Counted from the first letter of the stretch, positions 8,286 to 17,053 are shown. The stretch: 64,000 bases of DNA from Sphingobacterium nematocida (GCF_900168125.1 NZ_FUZF01000002.1:180464-244463); one strand, 5' to 3'. Program-made: numbers and translations. Notes: generated by a model not told the origin, from the letters alone.

Positions 8286-9197
8286 TTATTTTATACTGAA
8301 GCCGTATTTCAAATAAATTTGTTTTGCAGTATCTGTCGCCATAAAATTCATGAAATCTTCGGCTGCCTTCGGATGAGGAGCCTTTTTTAATTTAGCGGCC
8401 ATATAGGTTGCTGTAGAATTGAGTGATTCTGGAATTTCCACGACATCAATTGGATGGCCGATCAGTTTTTGATATACTACTTCAGACGTCCATACGGGGG
8501 CGACATCTGCATCGCCGTATAAAATACGCATTGGACTCTCTCGGTGATGTATACGGGTCAAATAGGTATTACCTGACGCTACTTTATCTTTCATGATTTT
8601 ATTCACCAATGTATCTCCACCAGCTTTTTTGTAAGAGGCCTGTATTTGTTCTCCTATACCTTCCCATAATGGATTGGGCATAGATATACGCACATGGTCT
8701 AGAGCTAGGTCATTGAGGGAAGTTATTTTTGCTGGATTATTTTTAGGGACCATAAGACAGATATTGTTGTAGCAATAGATCTGCGTACGGCTGAAATAAT
8801 CTTTCATTTCGTCAATGGTTCTTTTGCCTGCTGTATATACATCAGGTGTATGCGTAATCTGAAGATTGCCCAATGTCAAAGAACCCCCTTGGATTTGCTT
8901 AGCGAGTATCCCCGGAGGAAGTGTTTCGACAAATATTCGTTCGTATTGTGGATAATCCTTTTTGAATGCCGCTAAAAGGTCATCTACCACCATAAATTGA
9001 TTTCCGGCAAAGAAGATCGTGAGTTGTGGATCGACGATGTCTCCATATAAATCGGGCACATTGTTTATTCCAGGGACTGTAAAATGAACTGCAGAAGAAG
9101 GTGGGGTATTCCACGGTGGGTCAAAATGGTGATCTTGGGCTTTTCCTACCACGAAGATCGCCAAAAATAGAAATAATAGTAAGTATTTATAATTCAT
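8286..9197 (-). CDS. Secreted solute-binding protein, ModA/sulfate-binding-like
   Basis: A 303-residue protein with signal peptide (hydrophobic residues 5-18, cleavage after KAQ). The mature part resembles type-2 periplasmic binding proteins of the molybdate/sulfate class: LTIFFAGNQFMVVDDLLAAFKKDYP near the start, CLMVPKNNPAKI in the middle and a C-terminal APHPKAAEDFMNFM block. No ABC permease or ATPase gene lies beside it, so it may work as a ligand sensor or delivery protein and not as part of an importer. It is the third gene of a tight unit with the DsrE and TsdA genes (12-base gap), which suggests a sulfur oxyanion ligand; this is inference. Confidence 0.8.
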   Translation of the reverse strand: MNYKYLLLFLFLAIFVVGKAQDHHFDPPWNTPPSSAVHFTVPGINNVPDLYGDIVDPQLTIFFAGNQFMVVDDLLAAFKKDYPQYERIFVETLPPGILAKQIQGGSLTLGNLQITHTPDVYTAGKRTIDEMKDYFSRTQIYCYNNICLMVPKNNPAKITSLNDLALDHVRISMPNPLWEGIGEQIQASYKKAGGDTLVNKIMKDKVASGNTYLTRIHHRESPMRILYGDADVAPVWTSEVVYQKLIGHPIDVVEIPESLNSTATYMAAKLKKAPHPKAAEDFMNFMATDTAKQIYLKYGFSIK

Positions 9198-9209
9198 CGG
9201 TATTTATAT

Positions 9210-9686
9210 TTATGGTTTTACAATGACCCATCCTTCACTGGCACGTAGAATTAGTTCGCCATTGCCGCTCGGTACATATGCTAGAAAATCATAAAGTTCG
9301 CTTTTAGCAATCTTGCGCTCTTCTAATGTATTAAGACATTGGACCACATGTACTCCTTTTTCAATGAGGTCTTTCAAGGCAGCTTCGTACTGGCTATTTG
9401 ATTTTTTGAAAGCTTCTGTCCCTCCAGAGAAAGCGATTAGTTCAATTTCCAGTTTGCCCTGAAGACGCGGATCTTTCAGTGCGTTATTGATGTTTCTAAA
9501 TGCTTTAGCGATAATTTTAGGGTCATCGCTGTCTAGTTGGTAAATTGCTTTATAGCTTTTCATTTTAGCTATTGCGCCTAGAAAGGATTTATTTTTGGTC
9601 AAAAGCTGACTTTCTTGGGCGAAGGTTTGTGTCTGAAATGCAAGAGTAAATAGAAACAAACAAGCTGCAATGATGTTGTTTTTCAT
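9210..9686 (-). CDS. Secreted DsrE/DsrF-like protein
   Basis: A 158-residue protein with a signal peptide (cleavage likely after FAQ) and a DsrE-type fold, seen in the pattern IELIAFSGGTEAF and the loop GVHVVQCLNTL with a single conserved Cys117. Cytoplasmic DsrE-like proteins carry sulfane sulfur on such a cysteine. The export signal here makes a periplasmic role likely. Six bases separate it from the upstream TsdA-like cytochrome gene, so the two are probably co-transcribed. A role as sulfur carrier or acceptor for thiosulfate chemistry is inferred from context. Confidence 0.83.
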   Translation of the reverse strand: MKNNIIAACLFLFTLAFQTQTFAQESQLLTKNKSFLGAIAKMKSYKAIYQLDSDDPKIIAKAFRNINNALKDPRLQGKLEIELIAFSGGTEAFKKSNSQYEAALKDLIEKGVHVVQCLNTLEERKIAKSELYDFLAYVPSGNGELILRASEGWVIVKP

Positions 9687-9692
9687 GTTAAA

Positions 9693-10673
9693 TTAAAAAT
9701 TAAAAGGTCCATATTTATGTTGTTGTGCACTAATTTCGTCCGGGTAAGGCGGATAGGCACAGTCTTTCGGCTTTTTAGCGAGGTTGGGATAGTCGTTCTC
9801 TTTATTCGCTTTTTGTGGTCGATCAAATGAATTGATATAAGCTGCTACGTCAAAAGCCTCTGCATCACTCAATAATGGCTCGTCATAGGTGGCTCCAAGT
9901 GGCATATTTGCTTTGATAAATCGAGCTGCTGTAAGGATACGTGCCATTCCGGCCCCGTCATTATAGCTATCAGGCCCCCACAAAGGAGGGTAGAGGTAGC
10001 CTCCTGCATTTTGATTTTTCTGCCCTTGTCCTTGTTCACCATGACAGCTTAGGCATTTGTTGCTATAGATAAGTTGTCCCTGTTTCAGATCTGCGGCACG
10101 GTTAGGAATCTCAATCTTCACAAAGCCTTGACCTTCCAGACGTTTGTCACTTATGATATGACTGCTTATTTGCTTGATGTAGGTAATGATCGCTCGCATC
10201 TCTTTGCTGTTCTCAGGTATAGCTCGACCATTCATACTGCGCTCAAAGCAGCCGTTGATACGTTCTTCGAGAGATTCTATTTTGTCTTCTCGACCGATAT
10301 AGGTCGGAAAGACTTGGTGAAGACCTACGTACGGGGCTGCAAATGCTTTTGTGCCACCATTAAGATGGCAATTAGTACAGGCTAGGTTGTTCCCTATTTT
10401 TTTTCCATCTTCATAAAAATAATCATAAGTATTTTTAATTAGCTTTTCGCCATAACTGGCTAATTGACCTTCGTTGTCTTCCTTAAAAGTTATTGGGACA
10501 TAATTTGCCACATGCGAAATGATGCTATCGCTGTTTGTTCCTCCGGTAGAAGGGAGGGGTACATTTGGTCGTTGCTGATAGGCAAATAAGAATACGCTAA
10601 CACATAGTATTAAAAGTAATAATGCGATCCCTCCAAGAGCCTTTACATAATTGGTTAGTTTCTTATACTCCAT
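9693..10673 (-). CDS. tsdA: TsdA-like dihaem c-type cytochrome (thiosulfate dehydrogenase family)
   Basis: A 326-residue protein with an N-terminal membrane anchor (residues 12-32) and two c-type haem sites: CTNCH at 99-103 and CLSCH at 207-211. Between them RINGCFERSMNGR carries Cys142, which fits the unusual axial cysteine ligand of haem 1 in TsdA. The second domain has LWGPDSYNDGAGM and ANMPLG, where Met257 is a likely haem-2 ligand. TsdA couples thiosulfate and tetrathionate in the periplasm (oxidation or reduction, depending on organism). The direction here cannot be read. It is the first gene of a three-gene unit, behind a palindrome of LysR type. Confidence 0.87.
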   Translation of the reverse strand: MEYKKLTNYVKALGGIALLLLILCVSVFLFAYQQRPNVPLPSTGGTNSDSIISHVANYVPITFKEDNEGQLASYGEKLIKNTYDYFYEDGKKIGNNLACTNCHLNGGTKAFAAPYVGLHQVFPTYIGREDKIESLEERINGCFERSMNGRAIPENSKEMRAIITYIKQISSHIISDKRLEGQGFVKIEIPNRAADLKQGQLIYSNKCLSCHGEQGQGQKNQNAGGYLYPPLWGPDSYNDGAGMARILTAARFIKANMPLGATYDEPLLSDAEAFDVAAYINSFDRPQKANKENDYPNLAKKPKDCAYPPYPDEISAQQHKYGPFNF

Positions 10674-10750
10674 GATTTCATCATAATAAAATGTTTCTAC
10701 AAAGAAACCCCCTTTTTAAATATTCAAAAAGAAAGGAAATATTATGAGGT

Positions 10751-10765
10751 ATAACCAAAAGTTAT
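10751..10765. promoter_or_regulatory. LysR-type operator palindrome upstream of the TsdA-like gene
   Basis: The plus strand reads ATAACCAAAAGTTAT, a perfect 5-bp inverted repeat with 5-nt spacer that contains the T-N11-A core typical of LysR-type regulators. It lies in the 105-base gap between the regulator gene and the cytochrome gene, about 80 bases before the cytochrome ATG. Confidence 0.6.
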
Positions 10766-10778
10766 TTGCGAATGTTAA

Positions 10779-11666
10779 TCATCTCATACAGAACTGTAAA
10801 AACTGGTTAGGTATACCTGTTAGGCCGCCATATACATGGGTAAAATGGAAATAACGTTCGATCTGTAGTTCGGGTATGTCTACGATAGTAAGTCGATCCT
10901 CCAATATTTCTTTTTGAATAGAGTGGATGGAAAGAAAGGCGAAACAGTTACGTTCTTGGATATAACGCTTTATACTCTCTGTAGAGGCTAAAACCATTTC
11001 GATGTTTAATTTTGAAAAATCTATGCCTAGACATCTGACTTTGTTTTCGATAATCGAACGTGTACCTGAACCAAGTTCGCGAACGACCAGGGAAATCTTA
11101 TATAGATCCAGGACTTCAGGTTTTTTGAGCTGTTTCAACATAGGATTTCGACTATTGGTCACCAAGACCAATTCGTCTTTCATAAAAGGGATATATTTTA
11201 AAGCCCTGTTGTCTGTCGCTCCTTCGGTGATACCAAGGTCTATTTTCTGTTCGATCAAGAGTTCCTCGATAGCACGGCTGTTGTATTGAGATACTTCGAT
11301 GTGACTGTTAGGATGTTCGTTCAAAAACTTGGCTAATAACGAAGGGATGATATATTGAGAGATAGTGGTACTTGCGCCTAGTATCAGGTGGCCCTTCATG
11401 TTGGACTGTAGATCAAAAATCTCTTGGTCAGCCTTATTATATAGCTGTATGATTTGACCTGCGTATCGGAAGAGAATTTCGCCTGATTTGGTGAGGATTA
11501 AGTTATTTCCTTTTCTTTCGAAAAGTGAGACACCAAGTTTTTTTTCCAATTCCAGGATATTCTTGCTGACCGCTGGCTGAGAAATATAGAGAACAGCAGC
11601 TGTTTTTGTGAAATTGAGCTGTTGAGCTGCAGTATGAAATACCTTAAGTCGAAAATCAAAATCCAT
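10779..11666 (-). CDS. LysR-family transcriptional regulator
   Basis: A 295-residue regulator. The N-terminal winged helix-turn-helix reads FTKTAAVLYISQPAVSKNI (about residues 19-37), followed by the linker helix and a periplasmic-binding-protein-like effector domain (about 90-290) in the CysB/CysL/CbbR style. It is transcribed in the same direction as the TsdA/DsrE/binding-protein genes directly downstream and probably controls them through the palindrome in between. Its ATG at 11666 lies only three bases after a terminator hairpin, so translation may be restricted or use a leaderless message. Confidence 0.93.
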   Translation of the reverse strand: MDFDFRLKVFHTAAQQLNFTKTAAVLYISQPAVSKNILELEKKLGVSLFERKGNNLILTKSGEILFRYAGQIIQLYNKADQEIFDLQSNMKGHLILGASTTISQYIIPSLLAKFLNEHPNSHIEVSQYNSRAIEELLIEQKIDLGITEGATDNRALKYIPFMKDELVLVTNSRNPMLKQLKKPEVLDLYKISLVVRELGSGTRSIIENKVRCLGIDFSKLNIEMVLASTESIKRYIQERNCFAFLSIHSIQKEILEDRLTIVDIPELQIERYFHFTHVYGGLTGIPNQFLQFCMR

Positions 11667-11669
11667 AGA

Positions 11670-11701
11670 AAAAGGGTTATTTTTTTAAAAATAACCCTTT
11701 T
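11670..11701 (-). terminator. Terminator of the M20 peptidase gene, abutting lysR
   Basis: A 15-bp inverted repeat (11670-11684 with 11687-11701) rich in A and T around GGGTTA/TAACCC follows the M20 stop. On the minus strand it ends in a T run and then three bases later the LysR ATG begins. Confidence 0.8.
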
Positions 11702-11718
11702 ATTCATTTTATGGTAAA

Positions 11719-13089
11719 TTACTTGCTTAATTCAGCATAATATTTGTGAAACAAAGGAATCGTTTCAATACCTTTCAAGTAGTTCTCAATTCCATATTTC
11801 TCATTAGGCGAGTGCAAGTTATCACTGTCTAATCCGAATCCGAGCAATACCGTTTTGATTCCTAATTCTTTTTCGAACAAGGCAACAATTGGGATAGATC
11901 CACCACCTCTTGTAGGGATAGGCTTCTTGTTGAAGGTATCTTCCAAAGCCTTTTCTGCAGCTTTATAAGCGATGCTGTCAGTAGGGGTTACCACCGGTTC
12001 GCCACCGTGGTGTGGTTTTACTTCTACTTTGACCGATTTTGGTGCTATCTTTTCGAAGTGATCTTTGAATAATTTGGTGATTCGTTCCGAATTTTGGTTT
12101 GGCACCAAACGCATCGATATTTTTGCATAAGCTTTCGATGGTAAGACCGTTTTTGCTCCTTCACCGATATAACCACCCCATATACCATTTACTTCAAGAG
12201 TCGGACGAATTCCTGTGTGTTCGATCGCTGTAAAGCCTTTCTCGCCCCAAAGTTCGTCTACACCTAGATCTGTTTTATACTCCTCAATATCAAATGGCGC
12301 TTCATTTAAAGCTTTTCTTTCTTCAGCAGTCAGTTCTACAACATCGTCATAAAATCCTGGGATAGCGATATGATTGTTTTCGTCATGTAATGAAGCAATC
12401 ATTTTAGATAAAATAGTAGCTGGATTGCCTACAGCTCCACCATATACACCAGAGTGTAAATCACGATTTGGTCCAGTAACTTCTACTTCTACATAAGAAA
12501 GACCACGAAGACCTGTCTCTATAGACGGGTTTTCTAAGCTGATCATCGATGTGTCAGATATAACAATGACATCTGCTTTCAAACGTTCTTTATTTGCAGC
12601 CACGAAGATACCAAGGTTTGCGGATCCAACTTCTTCTTCTCCTTCAATCATAAACTTGATGTTACAAGCTAATTGATCGTTTTTCATCATGTATTCAAAT
12701 GCCTTTACGTGCATGTAGAATTGACCTTTGTCATCTGCAGCACCGCGAGCATAGATTTTGCCGTCACGTACAGTCGGTTCAAATGGAGGTGTATCCCATA
12801 GTTCTAAAGGATCTGCTGGCTGTACGTCATAGTGACCATAAACCAATACTGTAGGTAGTGAGGGGTCAAATATTTTTTCACCGTATACGATAGGGTATCC
12901 TGCTGTAGGACAAATTTCTACATTGTCAGCACCCGCATCTTGAAGTTTTTTAGCTACGAATTCAGCGGTATTCAATACCCCCTCTTTGTACTGAGGGTCA
13001 GCACTTACAGAAGGGAAGCGCAATAGTTCAAATAGTTCGTTTAAGAAGCGTTCTTTATTAGCTTCTACATAATCTTTGATGTTTTGCAT
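11719..13089 (-). CDS. M20-family dipeptidase
   Basis: A 456-residue cytoplasmic zinc peptidase of the CNDP/PepV-like M20 family. Metal-site motifs are visible: YGHYDVQPADP (first His and catalytic Asp), ARGAADDKGQ (bridging Asp), EGEEEVGS (catalytic Glu-Glu), VISDTS, and a late His in LHSPNEKYG. A dimerisation domain is inserted after about residue 200. It would cleave small peptides. The ATG at 13089 is preceded 20 bases upstream by a -7 element. Confidence 0.93.
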   Translation of the reverse strand: MQNIKDYVEANKERFLNELFELLRFPSVSADPQYKEGVLNTAEFVAKKLQDAGADNVEICPTAGYPIVYGEKIFDPSLPTVLVYGHYDVQPADPLELWDTPPFEPTVRDGKIYARGAADDKGQFYMHVKAFEYMMKNDQLACNIKFMIEGEEEVGSANLGIFVAANKERLKADVIVISDTSMISLENPSIETGLRGLSYVEVEVTGPNRDLHSGVYGGAVGNPATILSKMIASLHDENNHIAIPGFYDDVVELTAEERKALNEAPFDIEEYKTDLGVDELWGEKGFTAIEHTGIRPTLEVNGIWGGYIGEGAKTVLPSKAYAKISMRLVPNQNSERITKLFKDHFEKIAPKSVKVEVKPHHGGEPVVTPTDSIAYKAAEKALEDTFNKKPIPTRGGGSIPIVALFEKELGIKTVLLGFGLDSDNLHSPNEKYGIENYLKGIETIPLFHKYYAELSK

Positions 13090-13108
13090 GTCAAAAAATG
13101 ATTTAAAA

Positions 13109-13116
13109 CAAAGGTA
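13109..13116 (-). promoter_or_regulatory. -7 element upstream of the M20 dipeptidase
   Basis: The minus strand reads TACCTTTG, an exact TAnnTTTG match about 20 bases before the ATG. No well-placed TTG was seen. Confidence 0.5.
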
Positions 13117-13274
13117 AGTATTTTGAAACGGTATTTCTGATTTTTTGAACCAGTCTTTGAATTATGAGAATCAATATTCTTGAAGAACTTTTTTTTGAAT
13201 TACTTGTAACGTTTTCGATAGTTGTGCAACTAATACTGGAGAAGATTAAGCACATATTATTATTCGATCCTTTT

Positions 13275-15995
13275 ATGAGAGGTATATTTCTGTTTTTTAT
13301 GTTAATGGTTGCGGGGTATGCTGACGGTTACTCCCAAAGTTTGATCACTGGTAGAGTAGTTGATGCCACAGACAAAGCAAAACTCGAAAATGCTACGGTA
13401 ATGCTTTTACAGGCACGAGATTCAGCTTTGATCGCCTATGTTAGGGCAGACGCTACGGGTCAATTTCAATTAAAGAAGCCAGCATCCGGTGAATACCTTA
13501 TTGTAATATCCTATCCAAAGTATGCAGATTTTTACGAGGAATTAAAAGGTGGGACGGGAGCCTCTAACTTAGGCGATTTAGGATTAACCAGTGTGGCACA
13601 TCTTATTGAGGAGGTTGTTGTCAAGAGAAGAGCGGCGATAACGGTCAAAGGTGATACGACAGAATATGATGCCTCACAGTTCAAGATGGAAAAAAATGCG
13701 AAAGTTGAGGATCTGTTAAAGGCATTGCCAGGTATCACAGTTGATGCGTCTGGAAAGATCACAGCACAAGGTAAAACCGTTAAGAAAGTATTGGTCGACG
13801 GCGAAGAGTTCTTTGGGAATGATCCCACCTTAGTGACACGCAATTTGCGTTCGGACATGGTTGATAAAGTACAGGTCTACGAGAAGAAATCGGATCAGGC
13901 CGAACGAACAGGGGTAGATGATGGTGTACGCGAGCAGACTATTAATGTACAACTCAAAGATGATGCTAAAAATGGGATTTTTGGTAAGGCACTGGCAGGG
14001 GGAGGTACAGATAAATACTATATGGGACAGCTCATGCTCAATAAATTCAAGGGCTCACAAAAGATATCTGCATATGGACTATTTGGAAATAACGGGACTA
14101 CCAGTATGAACTGGGATGATGCACAGAAATATGGCATAGAGGTAGATGCCTCTTTTGATGGCGGAACCATGGTTGTGAATGATCCTTTTTCAGGTCAGGG
14201 CGTAGTGGGGATACCGAGAGCGATCAATACAGGGGTTAATTTTACGGATAGATGGAAAAAGGATAAATATCAAATAAACTTAAATTATAAGTACGGAAAG
14301 ATTTCTTCGGATGGAACGGAAGAAACAATTATGTCGGGTATCGTCAATAGTAATACCGAGAAGACTGTTGATACAGATAACGACCAGCATCGTATTAACC
14401 TAAGGTTGAACACAAATATAGATTCTTTAAATGAAGTATTAATCAAAGCTTCGGCAACAAAGAAGAAACTTTGGAGCAATACAATTACAGAGTCTAATAA
14501 TTTTACGGACGGTGTTACTACTAATAACAGTAACGAGTATGTCGACAATGATGTTAATAGTTATGATTTTGATGTGTTGTATACCAAGAGATTCCTGAAG
14601 AAGGGACGTTCATTATCATTAAATGCAGTGGGGAGTAAAAGTGAGACAGAAGGAACGGGTACGTTACGTTCAACACTGAGTACAGGAAGTACAGGTGCTA
14701 AACTTGAAACAGATCAGTCTAAAGATACCCGTCAAGATGTGAATAAGCTACAAGGACAGGTGACTTATACAGAACCTCTTTCGAAGCTCCTGAATTTGTC
14801 ATTAGGCTATCAAATTGTGAATGTGACCAATAGTTCTTTGCTCGAGTCGCGGAATAAAGATGCAACAGGGGATTATACTATTGTAGATGAAAAGTTTAGT
14901 AGTAATTATGATTTTAACCGGTTGAGTAATAATTACGATGTCGCATTGGGCTATAATAGCGAAAAGTTGAAAGCTAATCTGACGAATACATTCAATGATG
15001 ATCGCCTAAACCAAATTAATAACTATAACGGTAAATCGTTGAAAAGAGACTTCTTTACCTACAACCCTAGATTGACAATGACCTATAATTTTTCAATGGC
15101 GAAGGCTTTGCGCTTGAGCTACTCTGGAAGGAATCAATTGCCGTCATTAAATCAGATTCAACCTATAATGAACAACTCTGATCCATTAAATCAATACGAG
15201 GGAAATGAGAATTTGAACCCATCGTTTATAAATACGGTGGAAGGCTTTTATCACAGTTTCAATTTGTTGTCCAATCAGTTTAAATACATAGGTGGTACGG
15301 TGAACCTTACGAAAGATCCGATTTCGCAAAATATTACGACAACAAAGGATGATGACGATAATGTGATTAACTACTACCGCTGGGATAATATGAATGGTAA
15401 GAAGGATTTTAATGCAGCAATGTATGGAGGTTATCATTTCAGGTTAAACAAGGCACTGGTATTAGATAATTCATTTGGCTTGGTTTTTAATGTGGGGGAG
15501 AACAATAACTTCTTTAACAGCGAGGCCAACCTTGTCAAATCTCAGAGTTATACGTTCAGCTACGAAATAAAGAGGGAGACGAAAACAGGTTTGAATTTTC
15601 AGACGAAGCTGAGTCCTCAATATCGACAAATGAAATCCAATTTAAGTCCTGATCAGGATAATAATGGTTTTGTGATGGGAGTGTCGGGTGGATTAGAGTA
15701 TTTCTTTTCGAGTTTGTTTAAAATATATACGAACTATGATTATTCGTATGAGGCGCCAACAGCAGCATTTGATCAAAAATTAGAGCGGTTCCTTGTTCAT
15801 CCAGGTATTAGCAAAAAATTCCTGAAGAATGAGTCTTTGATGTTGGATTTTACAGTCAATGATGTGTTTAATAAAAATATAGGGTACTCCAGGGCGCAGT
15901 CTAATTCGGTATTTACACAGCGAAGATATGATACCATTCGACGTTATTATATGTTGAAGGTATCATGGGATTTCACTAAAATGTTTGTAAAGTAA
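13275..15995 (+). CDS. Outer-membrane beta-barrel protein (TonB-receptor-like, OMP_b-brl_3 type)
   Basis: About 906 residues from ATG 13275, which starts a proper signal peptide (MRGIFLFFMLMVAGYADGYS). An in-frame ATG at 13164 would add 37 residues that spoil it. After the signal come a carboxypeptidase-regulatory-like domain (ITGRVVDATDKAKLENATV), a plug-like region (VEDLLKALPGITVDASGKI, KVLVDGEEFFGNDP) and a long Asn-, Tyr- and aromatic-rich barrel. No TonB box is obvious. The next gene begins on the same A as its stop codon (TAATG) and encodes a GLPGLI protein; such pairs are common in Bacteroidota. Transport or surface-display cargo is unknown. Confidence 0.88.
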   Translation: MRGIFLFFMLMVAGYADGYSQSLITGRVVDATDKAKLENATVMLLQARDSALIAYVRADATGQFQLKKPASGEYLIVISYPKYADFYEELKGGTGASNLGDLGLTSVAHLIEEVVVKRRAAITVKGDTTEYDASQFKMEKNAKVEDLLKALPGITVDASGKITAQGKTVKKVLVDGEEFFGNDPTLVTRNLRSDMVDKVQVYEKKSDQAERTGVDDGVREQTINVQLKDDAKNGIFGKALAGGGTDKYYMGQLMLNKFKGSQKISAYGLFGNNGTTSMNWDDAQKYGIEVDASFDGGTMVVNDPFSGQGVVGIPRAINTGVNFTDRWKKDKYQINLNYKYGKISSDGTEETIMSGIVNSNTEKTVDTDNDQHRINLRLNTNIDSLNEVLIKASATKKKLWSNTITESNNFTDGVTTNNSNEYVDNDVNSYDFDVLYTKRFLKKGRSLSLNAVGSKSETEGTGTLRSTLSTGSTGAKLETDQSKDTRQDVNKLQGQVTYTEPLSKLLNLSLGYQIVNVTNSSLLESRNKDATGDYTIVDEKFSSNYDFNRLSNNYDVALGYNSEKLKANLTNTFNDDRLNQINNYNGKSLKRDFFTYNPRLTMTYNFSMAKALRLSYSGRNQLPSLNQIQPIMNNSDPLNQYEGNENLNPSFINTVEGFYHSFNLLSNQFKYIGGTVNLTKDPISQNITTTKDDDDNVINYYRWDNMNGKKDFNAAMYGGYHFRLNKALVLDNSFGLVFNVGENNNFFNSEANLVKSQSYTFSYEIKRETKTGLNFQTKLSPQYRQMKSNLSPDQDNNGFVMGVSGGLEYFFSSLFKIYTNYDYSYEAPTAAFDQKLERFLVHPGISKKFLKNESLMLDFTVNDVFNKNIGYSRAQSNSVFTQRRYDTIRRYYMLKVSWDFTKMFVK

Positions 15996-16792
15996 TGGTT
16001 AGTATGAAGAATATAATAATAATGTTAGTTGGTCTATCGATATTGGGATCTAAAGCTAACGCACAGTTTGCGATGTTTGGAAAATCAGGGGTAGTAAGCT
16101 ATGACAAGACTATGTATATCAAGAATATCATGCGTAAGCAATATATAGAGAAAGCGGATGAACGGTCTAAAACTCAATTTGAATCCATGTTGCCTACTAT
16201 ACCTGAAAATATGGTGTTGAAGAAAACGCTTAAATTTAAAGAGAATGAAGTTTTGTTTGAGCCGGTGAAGCAAGACATAGATGCAAAGACGAAACAGATT
16301 ATTATGATGTTAGCTTTAGATTTCGATGCGGTTACATTGTCTGATTTAAAGACGAAAGAGTACAATCGATTTAACGACATCATTGGACAAAAAATAATTA
16401 TTCAGGATACCGTTAAAAAAATTAATTGGCGTATTACGGATGAATATCGCGAAATTGCAGGCTACAATTGTCGAAGGGCAAATGGTGTAACGTCAGATTC
16501 AACTTACGTGATAGGTTATTATAGTAATGAAATACCTATCGATGGAGGACCGGAATCTATTAATGGCCTGCCTGGGCTAATCTTAGGATTGGTAGTGCCG
16601 AGTCAGCACGTTTCTTATTTTGCAACCAAGGTGGATATTATGGATAATGTGGTTTTGGATAAAAAGGTATTTGAAAATACCAAGACTAAACGTATGACAA
16701 GAACCGAAATCGCTGCAATGATGACAGAAACATTCAGTAACTTCTTAAATAAAGCGACTATCGAGTATGTGGTAAAGTTGGCATTGATGTAA
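15995..16792 (+). CDS. GLPGLI-family secreted protein
   Basis: A protein of 262-265 residues with a signal peptide that fits best from the internal Met at 16004 (MKNIIIMLVGLSILGSKANAQ is split here as MKNIIIMLVG and a cleavage at ANAQ). The family-naming motif is exact: SINGLPGLILGLVVP at about residues 188-193. GLPGLI proteins are Bacteroidota-specific, of unknown function, and usually next to TonB-receptor-like barrels, as here. The ATG at 15995 overlaps the stop of the barrel gene by one base, so translation is probably coupled. It ends at a bidirectional terminator. Confidence 0.92.
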   Translation: MVSMKNIIIMLVGLSILGSKANAQFAMFGKSGVVSYDKTMYIKNIMRKQYIEKADERSKTQFESMLPTIPENMVLKKTLKFKENEVLFEPVKQDIDAKTKQIIMMLALDFDAVTLSDLKTKEYNRFNDIIGQKIIIQDTVKKINWRITDEYREIAGYNCRRANGVTSDSTYVIGYYSNEIPIDGGPESINGLPGLILGLVVPSQHVSYFATKVDIMDNVVLDKKVFENTKTKRMTRTEIAAMMTETFSNFLNKATIEYVVKLALM

Positions 16793-16822
16793 AAAGATCA
16801 TAGAATGTCACATAAAAAAACA

Positions 16823-16841
16823 GTCCCGAATATTTCGGGAC
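16823..16841. terminator. Bidirectional terminator between GLPGLI gene and histone-like gene
   Basis: GTCCCGAA pairs with TTCGGGAC across a 3-nt loop, with an A run on the left and T run on the right, so it can end both convergent transcripts. Confidence 0.85.
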
Positions 16842-16870
16842 GGTTTTTTTATCTTATAATCTATTATAGA

Positions 16871-17053
16871 TTATTTTTTCTCAACGTTTTTCTTCGCTGT
16901 TACTTCGTTACGGATGTCTTGAGCTAACGTTTTGATGTCTTGTAATCCTTTACGTACGCGAGTACCTGCAGCAGAGTTACCATTGTTGAAGAATTTTTCA
17001 GCATCAGCTTCGATTGAAGCAACCAGTTCTTTTAATTTAGTGTAGTTTTCCAT
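16871..17053 (-). CDS. Histone H1-like DNA-binding protein
   Basis: A 60-residue lysine-rich protein. It matches the short Bacteroidota proteins labelled histone H1/Hc1-like: KLKELVASIEADAEKF, then a glycine/asparagine turn, then GTRVRKGLQDIKTLAQDIR and a basic tail ending in Lys-Lys. Probably a two-helix nucleoid protein. It has its own upstream region and shares a terminator with the convergent GLPGLI gene. The match is by recall of the family pattern. Confidence 0.8.
   Translation of the reverse strand: MENYTKLKELVASIEADAEKFFNNGNSAAGTRVRKGLQDIKTLAQDIRNEVTAKKNVEKK

Noticed and set aside
8286-9197. Molybdate ABC importer component
   Set aside because: No permease or ATPase gene nearby; the operon partners (TsdA-like and DsrE) indicate a different role for the binding protein.
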